A stretch of DNA of 64,000 bases from Sulfitobacter undariae. Lineage in GTDB: Bacteria; Pseudomonadota; Alphaproteobacteria; Rhodobacterales; Rhodobacteraceae. The DNA is taken from positions 1-64,000 of the forward strand of contig NZ_JACIEI010000013.1 of the NCBI RefSeq assembly GCF_014196805.1. Reading direction: 5' to 3'. Within the stretch, counting starts at the first letter, position 1. Each line of letters starts with the position of its first letter. The notes under the pieces are model-generated. The model saw nothing but the letters and a program-made list of their open reading frames with translations. It had not been told where the DNA came from and ran no database searches. A program made the position numbers and the translations under genes. Shown one piece after another: positions 40,528-48,276 of the stretch.

Positions 40528-41604
40528 TCACCGGCTCAGCCGATCTAGCCACTTCCAATTTTCGTATTTGTCGCCGGACTGCTTGATGTGCGTGTACCTT
40601 TGCAGTGATGACCAGGCGCGATGGCCTGAGACCGCTGCGACCTGCGGAATGGTGTCGCCAATTTCAAACAGACGCGTAACGCCTTCGTGCCTTAAGTCGT
40701 GAAACCGTAGGTCCTCGATCTCCAGAACTTTGCATGCACGCGTGAACGCGGTGCTGATCGTGTCGCTATGAAATGGGAACACGAGCGGCTTCTTTTTTGG
40801 CATTGCCAGCGCGATTCTCATTGCGGGTTCTGGTAGATCACACCATACATCGTTTCCTACCTTATCCCCTGGGTGTTTCATGTCCTTGATGAAAACGCGG
40901 CTGTGCAATTGGTCTAGCCCTGTCCATGCCACTCTGGTGATCTCCTCTTGGCGTCGGGTGGAGAACAGCGCGAACCCCACAACCTTGTGCATCGGGACGC
41001 TGTTTGGGCGGTGAGCGTGCTTATCGTCAAACAGCGATAGGAGCTTGTCGAGTTCGCCCAGGGTGGGGCGGCGATTACGCTTCTGTGACTTTCCGCTGAT
41101 GCCCAGACGATTGCAGACGACAAAGGCATCTTTCATGGCTTGTTGGTCAAGGGGGATGCCCCAAGCGGGTCTGGCGATCGCGAAAATGGCAGCCAAGTGC
41201 GATAGGTAATTCCCAACAGTTGATGGCGTGCGGGTGGTGCTCAAGTCTTTGGCAAATTGCACTATATCATGGCTTTGGATTTCATTGCAGCTCATGGCCG
41301 CGATATCGTATTCGCGAATCGACCTGAGAACTTGTGCTTTGGTGCGCCCGATCTCTTTGACGCTTTCGGTGATGTAGCGATCTATGGCGGTGCTCAGGGT
41401 TCTTCCCTTGCTTTTGATCGCGCTGAGGTCTTCCCCGGCTGCGCGGATTTCCTTCATCCGCTTTTTGTACCACGCGGATGCTGAGGCGCGGCTGTCAAAT
41501 GTTCGGGATTCGCGATGCGCCCATTTTCCATTTCTTCTGATGTTTATTTGTGCGACATAAGCCACAGATCCGCTTTTGCGTTTTCGTTCTACAATTTGGG
41601 GCAT
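40528..41604 (-). CDS. Tyrosine integrase of dusA-targeting type
   Basis: This 358-aa site-specific recombinase joins phage and host attachment sites. The catalytic set is visible: Arg217/218 in STRRQEEI, Lys243 in KDMKHPG, HDLR with His302 and Arg305, His328 in SGHRAWSS, and the nucleophile Tyr337 in LQRYTHI. The N terminus (RKRKSGSVAYVAQINIRRNG) is an arm-binding domain, and a core-binding helical domain spans about 70-150. Its start is 112 bases from dusA, which is the target of a known family of such integrases. This marks the right end of the prophage. Confidence 0.92.
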   Translation of the reverse strand: MPQIVERKRKSGSVAYVAQINIRRNGKWAHRESRTFDSRASASAWYKKRMKEIRAAGEDLSAIKSKGRTLSTAIDRYITESVKEIGRTKAQVLRSIREYDIAAMSCNEIQSHDIVQFAKDLSTTRTPSTVGNYLSHLAAIFAIARPAWGIPLDQQAMKDAFVVCNRLGISGKSQKRNRRPTLGELDKLLSLFDDKHAHRPNSVPMHKVVGFALFSTRRQEEITRVAWTGLDQLHSRVFIKDMKHPGDKVGNDVWCDLPEPAMRIALAMPKKKPLVFPFHSDTISTAFTRACKVLEIEDLRFHDLRHEGVTRLFEIGDTIPQVAAVSGHRAWSSLQRYTHIKQSGDKYENWKWLDRLSR

Positions 41605-41607
41605 ACC

Positions 41608-41649
41608 TGAACAACATTTTCCATCGATTTGAACAACACCTATTGTTCA
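41608..41649. promoter_or_regulatory. TGAACAACA repeats upstream of integrase
   Basis: TGAACAACA occurs at 41608-41616 and 41630-41638, and TTGTTCA in inverse orientation at 41643-41649, so that TGAACAA ... TTGTTCA forms a dyad around six bases. They lie between integrase start and dusA, where arm-type integrase sites or an int operator are expected. Confidence 0.4.
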
Positions 41650-41716
41650 GACAATAGAAAAAGAGCAAAAACAAGCGAAAAAGGGCAGGAATAGGCAAGA
41701 CGAGCAAGGCGGCGAT

Positions 41717-42748
41717 ATGAAGAATAGTTGTTCTAGAACAGATGTTTACAGGGCGTCTCGCCTATCCGTTGCACCTATGATGCACTGGACGGATCGCCAT
41801 TGCCGTTACTTGCATCGGTTGATGAGCCAGCACACGCTGCTTTATACTGAAATGGTGACGTCACCTGCATTGGTGCGCGGGCAGGCTTTGCATCTGCTGG
41901 ATCATCATCCGTCCGAGCATCCCGTTGCTCTTCAGTTGGGTGGGTCTGATCCTGCCGAACTGGCCGAGGCGGCGCGGTTGGGGGCGCAGGCGGGATATGA
42001 TGAAATTAATCTCAATGTGGGGTGCCCGTCTGACCGTGTTCAATCCGGTGCCTTTGGTGCTGTGCTGATGAAGGATGCCGCCTTGGTGGCGCGCTGTGTG
42101 ACGGCGATGCGCCGTGCGGTGGATGTAGAAGTCACGGTGAAGTGTCGTATCGGTGTGGATGATCAAAACCCCGAAGAGGTATTGCCCGAATTTCTCAGCC
42201 GCATTGTCGGAGCAGGTATTGAACGCGTGACCGTGCATGCGCGCAAAGCTTGGTTGAATGGATTAAGCCCCAAAGAGAACCGCGATGTGCCACCGTTGGA
42301 TTACCCGCTGGTGCACCGCATGAAAGAGCTGTTCCCGAATTTGCACATCTCGCTGAACGGGGGGATTACGACACTGGAGGCCGCCGAGGCCGCGCTGGCA
42401 GGTGGGCTGGATGGTGTGATGATCGGGCGTGCGGCTTATCACCAACCTGCCGAGATCCTGTGTCAGGCCGACCGTCGGATTTTCGGGACGGGCGCAGACA
42501 CCAGCGCACAGACCGTTGTCGAAGCCATGATGCCCTATATTGAGGCGCATCTGGAGGAGGGCGGCAAACTGTCTTCTGTTACGCGGCATATGTTGGGGTT
42601 GTTTGCAGGTCGTCCAGGGGCGCGGATTTGGCGGCGCGTGCTGTCTGATGGGGCACATCGTGCGGGGGCAGGGACTGCGCTTGTCCGCGAAGCGTTGGAG
42701 CAGACGGTGGAGCAAAGTATACTGGCAAGCCAGCCCCGCACAGTGTAG
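41717..42748 (+). CDS. dusA: tRNA-dihydrouridine synthase A, with prophage att at its 5' end
   Basis: This 343-aa FMN enzyme reduces uridines in the D-loop of tRNA. Family marks are RLSVAPMMHWTDRHCRYLHR near residues 15-34, NVGCPSDRVQSGAFGAVLMK with the catalytic Cys, and TVHARKAWLNGLSPKENRDV. Most relatives have Asp where this has His (MMHWTD), within the very region that forms the attachment core, so the N terminus and upstream DNA may derive from the phage side. The first about 14 residues are poorly conserved. The intact gene means the prophage regenerated its 5' end. Confidence 0.93.
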   Translation: MKNSCSRTDVYRASRLSVAPMMHWTDRHCRYLHRLMSQHTLLYTEMVTSPALVRGQALHLLDHHPSEHPVALQLGGSDPAELAEAARLGAQAGYDEINLNVGCPSDRVQSGAFGAVLMKDAALVARCVTAMRRAVDVEVTVKCRIGVDDQNPEEVLPEFLSRIVGAGIERVTVHARKAWLNGLSPKENRDVPPLDYPLVHRMKELFPNLHISLNGGITTLEAAEAALAGGLDGVMIGRAAYHQPAEILCQADRRIFGTGADTSAQTVVEAMMPYIEAHLEEGGKLSSVTRHMLGLFAGRPGARIWRRVLSDGAHRAGAGTALVREALEQTVEQSILASQPRTV

Positions 42749-42780
42749 CAAAACTGCAAACAGACCAGACTCACAGGAAT

Positions 42781-43611
42781 ATGAATATGCCCGAGACAGT
42801 TTTGCTAATCCAGATGTCGGTGTTGTTGCTTGTGATCGGGGCCTTTGCTGGTGTTCTGGCGGGATTGCTGGGCGTGGGCGGTGGTATTGTGCTGGTCCCG
42901 GGATTCTTCTACGCGTTCCAGACGTTGGGTTATGACGGCGATCAACTGATGCAGATGTGTCTGGCGACTTCTTTGGCGACGATCATTGTAACATCCATCC
43001 GGTCGGTCATGTCGCACAACAAAAAAGGCGCTGTGGATTGGGATATCTTGCGGACATGGGCTCCGGGCATCATGATCGGGGCTGTGGTTGGTGTGCTTGT
43101 GGTGTCTGGATTGCGTTCAACGACGTTGCAGGCGATCTTCGGCGTGCTGGCTTTGACCATTGGCCTCTATATGGCGTTTGGCCGTGCGGATTGGCGCTTG
43201 GGGCAGGCGATGCCAACTGGCATAGCGCGTGCTGCATTTTCTCCGATGGTGGGCTTTCTGTCAGTGCTGATGGGCATTGGCGGTGGCAGCTTTGGCGTGC
43301 CGCTGATGACGCTACATGGCCGTCCAATCCACCGTGCTGTTGCAACGGCGGCTGGTTTTGGCCTGCTGATTGCGGTGCCTTCTGTCATTGCATTCCTGTT
43401 TGTGGCGCTTGACCCTGCTATGCGGCCGCCATTCACGATCGGAGCGGTGAATATACCAGCATTTATATTGGTTATTGCTATGACATTAATCACAGCCCCA
43501 ATTGGTGCAAAGCTGGCGCACGCAATGGACCCAAAGCCGCTTAAACGTGTGTTTGCGGTGTTTTTGGTGCTGGTTGCCCTTAATATGCTACGCAAAGCGT
43601 TGATGGGCTGA
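42781..43611 (+). CDS. TauE/SafE (TSUP) family membrane transporter
   Basis: This 276-aa inner membrane protein has about eight helices and the two Gly-rich repeats of the TauE/SafE family, AGLLGVGGGIVLVPGFFYAF and LSVLMGIGGGSFGVPLMTLH. Members export sulfite, sulfoacetate or other organosulfur anions; the substrate here is unknown. It follows dusA by 32 bases and may be read with it. Both half-repeats are intact. Confidence 0.88.
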   Translation: MNMPETVLLIQMSVLLLVIGAFAGVLAGLLGVGGGIVLVPGFFYAFQTLGYDGDQLMQMCLATSLATIIVTSIRSVMSHNKKGAVDWDILRTWAPGIMIGAVVGVLVVSGLRSTTLQAIFGVLALTIGLYMAFGRADWRLGQAMPTGIARAAFSPMVGFLSVLMGIGGGSFGVPLMTLHGRPIHRAVATAAGFGLLIAVPSVIAFLFVALDPAMRPPFTIGAVNIPAFILVIAMTLITAPIGAKLAHAMDPKPLKRVFAVFLVLVALNMLRKALMG

Positions 43612-43767
43612 ACCCTCTGGCACTGCCTGACCTATGGCATTGGGGGAACAGTTTCAATTTTGAACACAATATTCTTTATGTTGACACATTGTTGCCAAAC
43701 CCAAATGGGATGTAGGCTCGTGAGATACCCCCACAAGAGGGGTAAGTTTTGAGTAAAAGGGTAGGAA

Positions 43768-44001
43768 ATGAAACAGGTTATGACAGGACCATTGGGCCTT
43801 GTGGCCTATCACAACACAAGCCAAGGCGGCGCAGGGCAATACCCCGCGTTGAATATACCGAGTCGCGATTTCATGCGGGGCGACATGCTGGTTGCCGCAA
43901 ACGAAGCGCAACCGCACAACGTGATTGTGCTGACGCGCCAGATGACCCGCCGTGCAGCGGTTGCGATGTACAGCACGACTTCGGCACAGCGCGAAAACTA
44001 A
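43768..44001 (+). CDS. Conserved small protein, unknown function
   Basis: A 77-aa protein beginning MKQVMTGPLGLVAYHNTSQG after AGGGTAGGAA. It is soluble, without Cys or membrane segments, and ends with a basic stretch. No family recognised. It stands alone between the TSUP gene and the convergent DUF1289 gene. Confidence 0.55.
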   Translation: MKQVMTGPLGLVAYHNTSQGGAGQYPALNIPSRDFMRGDMLVAANEAQPHNVIVLTRQMTRRAAVAMYSTTSAQREN

Positions 44002-44004
44002 AGC

Positions 44005-44241
44005 CTAAGGTTTGCGCGCCAACCTTGCGGCACGCCCGCCGCGGCGTTTGCTGAGTGCGCCCGCACGTGAGGGCAACTCGTCCATGACCGCCTTGCGCGC
44101 TTCGGGCGCCATGCGCGACCACGCGCCAATTTCATCCATCGACCGCAGGCAGCCCGTACATAAACGGCTTTCGGGATGGATCACACAGATTTTTATGCAG
44201 GGGCTTTCCAGCTCGGCGCGTTTCCAGATCTCGTCACTCAT
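44005..44241 (-). CDS. DUF1289 protein
   Basis: A 78-aa protein with the DUF1289 signature ESPCIKICVIHPESRLCTGC followed by LRSMDEIGAWSRMAPEARKA. Four clustered Cys (SPCIKIC and LCTGC) suggest an iron-sulfur or zinc site. It ends in a basic tail. It lies 12 bases after the ruvX stop in the same leftward group (ccmI, ruvX, this gene). Confidence 0.88.
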   Translation of the reverse strand: MSDEIWKRAELESPCIKICVIHPESRLCTGCLRSMDEIGAWSRMAPEARKAVMDELPSRAGALSKRRGGRAARLARKP

Positions 44242-44253
44242 GGCCTGCGCCTC

Positions 44254-44730
44254 CTATTGTGCGCGGATCACCCGCAGCCTGTCCAATACACCCTGCAAGA
44301 TATAGCTGGCAGCGACATGATCAATGACTTCGGCCCGACGTTTGCGTGATGTATCGGCCTCTAGCAGGGCGCGTTCTGCCGCGACCGTAGACAGGCGTTC
44401 ATCCCAATAGCCAATGGGTAGGTCTGGGTGTAGCCTGTCAAAATTGCGCGCAAAGGCACGGGTGGACTGGCAGCGCGGCCCTTCCGAGCCATCCATGTTA
44501 AAGGGCAGCCCAAGGATCAAACCACCGATGTTACGGCCTGCGATGATTTCGCCTAAGCGCGCAGCATCCAATCCGAATTTCTTGCGCTTAACTGTCTCCA
44601 GCGGCGTTGCAACAGACTGAAAACTATCCGTCACGGCCACGCCAATGGTCTTTTCCCCAAGGTCCAGCCCAATCAGCGCCCGCATTGAGGGCAGGGCAGC
44701 TGCGAAATCTTCAATCCGTTCATGTATCAA
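44254..44730 (-). CDS. ruvX: RuvX/YqgF, pre-16S rRNA nuclease
   Basis: This 158-aa RNase-H-fold nuclease trims the 5' end of 16S rRNA precursors. The catalytic acid is in ALIGLDLGEKTIGVAVTDS. Further motifs are GLILGLPFNMDGSEGPRCQS and YWDERLSTVAAE, with a final Asp near RRAEVIDHVAASYILQ. It overlaps ccmI by four bases. The N-terminal 17 residues are less conserved. Confidence 0.9.
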   Translation of the reverse strand: MIHERIEDFAAALPSMRALIGLDLGEKTIGVAVTDSFQSVATPLETVKRKKFGLDAARLGEIIAGRNIGGLILGLPFNMDGSEGPRCQSTRAFARNFDRLHPDLPIGYWDERLSTVAAERALLEADTSRKRRAEVIDHVAASYILQGVLDRLRVIRAQ

Positions 44731-45956
44731 TCGATTACTCCCGCTTTGCGGCCTGCCTCATTAATCAGGTCCAGCGCGTCTTTATTGTCGCTGAACACTT
44801 CGATGGCGTTTGCGTGTATGGCCATTGCACGTTGCTGTTCGCCCAACACCCCTAGCGAGGATATCAACCGCGCCCAATCACTGGGGGGGCCGCCTCGCGT
44901 GGCCAAACGCTCTGACAGGCCTGCAACCATGCCGCCGATCATTTCCATGCGCTCGGCGGGGCTCATGCTTTGGGCATTCTCGACATCTTCTGCGGTAGGG
45001 CCGGGCATGCCTGCGCCGCCAATTTCAGGGATGGAATAGCGCACACCCGCCAATTGGGCCAAGCCCTCGATCTGTTCCAAAATCGGCGGTATCCATGCTG
45101 CATCCTCGGGGCCTGCGCGCAACAAGCTGTCCCAAATGCGAAACGCCTGATCCGGCCTGCCAGTTTGTACCAACATAAGGCCCAGATAATAGCGCGCGGC
45201 ACCGTTTTGCGGATCAAGGTTCAGGGCGCCGCGCAAACTGGTTTCCGCCTCGGGAGAGACATAGCCCCCCGCCGCCATCACTTGTAATTCACCCAGATCA
45301 GCCAAATCCTGTCCGCTCACCGGATCACCTTTGAGGTTGATCAGGCGTATCTGCGCGTCTTTTGCAGCCAGATAATTGCCGATGCGCCGCTCTTGTTGGA
45401 CCAATAGAATATGCCCCTGAATGTCATCAGGTCGCTGCGCAACAGTGCCGCGCAATTGGGTCAGCAGTTCTTTATAACGCGGGTCCATTTCAATCGGTTC
45501 AACAAAGGTGGGCAGGGAGGCTTCGGCGCGCGCCTGATTTGGCCGTGATTTACGAACTTCTTCGGCAAAGGCGATCCGGTCTTTTAGCGCCATATCGCCA
45601 AAACCCGGTACGCCGAGCTTCCAGTAACTTAACCCGCTGACGATCACTGCAAAGACGATGATGATGATGGCCACTGCGGTAGGGGCCTTGTTGCTTTTGG
45701 GGTTCTCCGCCGACTGCGCTGTGTCAGCGGCAATCAAACGTCTGGCCACTTCGGCATGCACCCGTTCTGCATCTGCCTTGTCAATGACGCCCCGCGCCAC
45801 ATCTCGGTCAACCTCGGCCAGTTGCGCACGATAAACGGCAACATCAGAGGCTGCGCGCGATTCAGCTTCCAAGCTGTTACCGCGCACTACTGCACGGATC
45901 AAAATAGCAGCCACAGTCAACGAAATCACAACTGCGACGATCCAGAAACTAAGCAT
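44727..45956 (-). CDS. ccmI: Cytochrome c biogenesis protein CcmI
   Basis: This 409-aa membrane protein delivers apocytochrome c to the heme ligation complex. It has an N-terminal helix (LSFWIVAVVISLTVAAILIR), the conserved cytoplasmic segment AVYRAQLAEVDRDVARGVID, a second helix near residue 100, and then a periplasmic TPR-like helical domain (GRPDQAFRIWDSLLRAGPED). This two-part layout is typical of alphaproteobacterial CcmI. Other ccm genes are not in this window. Confidence 0.9.
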   Translation of the reverse strand: MLSFWIVAVVISLTVAAILIRAVVRGNSLEAESRAASDVAVYRAQLAEVDRDVARGVIDKADAERVHAEVARRLIAADTAQSAENPKSNKAPTAVAIIIIVFAVIVSGLSYWKLGVPGFGDMALKDRIAFAEEVRKSRPNQARAEASLPTFVEPIEMDPRYKELLTQLRGTVAQRPDDIQGHILLVQQERRIGNYLAAKDAQIRLINLKGDPVSGQDLADLGELQVMAAGGYVSPEAETSLRGALNLDPQNGAARYYLGLMLVQTGRPDQAFRIWDSLLRAGPEDAAWIPPILEQIEGLAQLAGVRYSIPEIGGAGMPGPTAEDVENAQSMSPAERMEMIGGMVAGLSERLATRGGPPSDWARLISSLGVLGEQQRAMAIHANAIEVFSDNKDALDLINEAGRKAGVID

Positions 45957-46192
45957 CTACCGGAACTCCCTCTACCTACTTCCCGTCTATTACGTAGCAG
46001 AGCGACAAAAAAGGGCACAATGACGCTCCGCGACGAATAGACGCCTGCAAAAAGCAACTGCTTGTGGCTCATGTCGTAAATTTGATATGGAATGCCGTGC
46101 AGGGCAGCGATGTTTTTGGCTGCTCCGTCATGAAGAACCAAGGCGGGTTACATTGCCCGAATCCTCCTCTTTCTACATCAAGGATACCCGCG

Positions 46193-47437
46193 ATGAAAAA
46201 ATACTCAGTATTTGCAGTAGCCCGCGAAGCGATGCGCCACCACACTGGCTGGACCCGTGCATGGCGCGATGCTGCGCCGAAGAAACGATATGATGCGATC
46301 ATCATCGGGGCAGGTGGGCATGGGCTGGCGACAGCATATTACTTGGGTAAGAACTTTGGCATCACCAATGTGGCGATTTTGGAAAAGGGATGGCTGGGCG
46401 GCGGCAACACAGGCCGCAACACAACCATCATCAGGTCCAACTATTTACAGGATCCATCGGCTGCGATCTTTGAAAAATCCCGTTCTCTCTATGAAACCAT
46501 GTCTCAGGATATCAACTATAATGTGATGTTTTCCCCGCGTGGTGTGATCATGCTTGCACAAACCGAACATGAAGTGCGTGGTTACAAGCGAACAGCCCAT
46601 GCGAACATGTTACAAGGAGTGAAAACTGAATTCGTTAGCCCCGCCCGCGTCAAAGAGCTGCTTCCTATCATCAATCTGGATGGACCGCGTTATCCGGTGC
46701 TGGGTGGGTTGTGGCAAGCCCGTGGCGGCACGGCCCGCCATGATGCTGTGGCGTGGGGCTATGCGCGGGCCTGCTCGGATATGGGGATGGATGTGATCCA
46801 GCAATGCGAGGTGACGGGCATCCGCTCGGAGGGCGGCAAGGTCACAGGGGTCAGCACCAGTCGCGGCGATATCGCATGTGATAAACTGGGCATCGTGGTC
46901 GCAGGTCATTCTGGTCAATTGGCGGAAATGGCGGGTTTTCGTCTGCCGCTCGAATCCGTTGCGCTTCAGGCCTTGGTCTCTGAGCCGATCAAGCCCTGCA
47001 TGGATGTGGTTGTGATGGCCAACACGGTGCACGGCTATATGAGCCAGTCGGACAAAGGCGAAATGGTCATTGGCGGTGGCACCGATGGCTATAACAATTT
47101 CACCCAACGCGGCGCTTTCCAGCACATCGAGGAAACCGTACGCGCCCTGATCGAAACCTTCCCTATGGTCTCGCGCCTCAAGATGCTGCGCCAATGGGGC
47201 GGCATCGTAGATATGACAGGCGACCGTTCTCCGATATTGTCTAAAACACCCGTTGAAGGCATCTTTATCAACAGTGGATGGGGCACAGGCGGCTTTAAAG
47301 CGATCCCGGGCTCTGGCTGGGGGATGGCCGAGTTGATGGCAAAAGGCCATTCACCTCTGACAGATGCATTCGGGTTGGAGCGCTTTAGTGAAGGGCGTTT
47401 CATTGATGAAAGCGTCGCGGCAGGGGTGGCGCATTGA
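46193..47437 (+). CDS. soxB: Sarcosine oxidase beta subunit
   Basis: This 414-aa flavoprotein oxidises sarcosine to glycine in the four-subunit enzyme. The dinucleotide fold is AIIIGAGGHGLATAYYLGKN at about residue 35. ARHDAVAWGYA around His183 corresponds to the His that holds FMN covalently in the beta subunit. MFIN-type ends GWGTGGFKAIPGSGWGMAEL close the substrate site. The ATG at 46193 follows TCAAGGATACCC. First gene of the operon soxB, small membrane gene, soxD, soxA, soxG. Confidence 0.93.
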   Translation: MKKYSVFAVAREAMRHHTGWTRAWRDAAPKKRYDAIIIGAGGHGLATAYYLGKNFGITNVAILEKGWLGGGNTGRNTTIIRSNYLQDPSAAIFEKSRSLYETMSQDINYNVMFSPRGVIMLAQTEHEVRGYKRTAHANMLQGVKTEFVSPARVKELLPIINLDGPRYPVLGGLWQARGGTARHDAVAWGYARACSDMGMDVIQQCEVTGIRSEGGKVTGVSTSRGDIACDKLGIVVAGHSGQLAEMAGFRLPLESVALQALVSEPIKPCMDVVVMANTVHGYMSQSDKGEMVIGGGTDGYNNFTQRGAFQHIEETVRALIETFPMVSRLKMLRQWGGIVDMTGDRSPILSKTPVEGIFINSGWGTGGFKAIPGSGWGMAELMAKGHSPLTDAFGLERFSEGRFIDESVAAGVAH

Positions 47438-47552
47438 TGCAGAGCACCTCAGCTGGTTCCCGCCTGTTCAGCACGCAAGAGAATTTCTTCTGGAACAAAC
47501 AACGTGCCGTAAATGTTCAATCTTTAACAGACATTGAACAAGGTATGACATC

Positions 47553-47807
47553 ATGGAAGAGCGCCCAGAAACTATCAAAGAACGCGAACACACAACGCAT
47601 ACAACCAACACCAGCGGCGGCGGTGCGGGTATGGGGATCATCGTTGGAGTCCTCCTTGTTGTGGTCGCAGGCATCGTTTACTTCATCTTTGCTGGTGAAT
47701 TTACAGACCCCGACGCAGGTGCAAATGACGTCAATATTTCAATCGAAGGTGGTGGCGAGGTTGCTGACGATGCCGCGCAGGCGATTGAAGGCGCTGTTTC
47801 AGAGTAA
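47553..47807 (+). CDS. Single-helix membrane protein inside the sox operon
   Basis: An 84-aa protein with a polar N terminus (MEERPETIKEREHTTHTT), one transmembrane helix (IIVGVLLVVVAGIVYFIF) and an acidic tail (ADDAAQAIEGAVSE). It lies between soxB and soxD, where the standard sox operon has no gene. It has its own 115-base leader, containing TTTAACAGACATTGAACAAGG, so separate expression is possible. Function unknown. Confidence 0.65.
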   Translation: MEERPETIKEREHTTHTTNTSGGGAGMGIIVGVLLVVVAGIVYFIFAGEFTDPDAGANDVNISIEGGGEVADDAAQAIEGAVSE

Positions 47808-47888
47808 ATTAGCCCAAATATTTCGCCTAAAGGCCGCCGTTGCATTCAACGGTGGCCCTTTTGCGTTTCTTTCTACCGGAGTCCGCCC

Positions 47889-48212
47889 ATGCTGATCGTA
47901 TCCTGCCCTTGCTGTGGTGTCACCGCAGAAGAAACCGAATTCCACGCCCATGGCGAAGCGCACATCACCCGCCATGCGATGGACGCAAGTGATGAGCAGA
48001 TGGAAACGTATCTTTTCATGCGTAAAAACCCCAAAGGGGTACATTTTGAACGCTGGCGGCACCAGAATGGGTGCGGCAAGTGGTTTCATATGGCACGTGA
48101 TACAGCCACTCTCGAAGTGTTTGGCACCTACAGTGCGCAAACACTTGCGCCGCCAGAAGACCTATTGGCTGAAATTGACGCAAAACGCCCTGGATGGCGG
48201 GACCGCGCGTGA
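47889..48212 (+). CDS. soxD: Sarcosine oxidase delta subunit
   Basis: This 107-aa zinc-binding subunit has the N-terminal VSCPCCGVTAEETEFHAHGE with the Cys pair and nearby His, then YLFMRKNPKGVHFERWRHQN and GCGKWFHMARDTATLEVFGT, hallmarks of SoxD. It stabilises the sarcosine oxidase complex. It is followed by soxA after 64 bases. Confidence 0.93.
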   Translation: MLIVSCPCCGVTAEETEFHAHGEAHITRHAMDASDEQMETYLFMRKNPKGVHFERWRHQNGCGKWFHMARDTATLEVFGTYSAQTLAPPEDLLAEIDAKRPGWRDRA

Positions 48213-48276
48213 TGTTGATTGCTTATTTCGCCGTTAAATCTTTCTCGTTCTCACACCCTGCGATGGAGCCCACATT

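Noticed and set aside
47434-47895. 153-codon frame after soxB
   Set aside because: It starts on the soxB stop but overlaps the better 84-aa membrane-protein gene in another frame, and reads as low-quality Ser/Gln-rich sequence.
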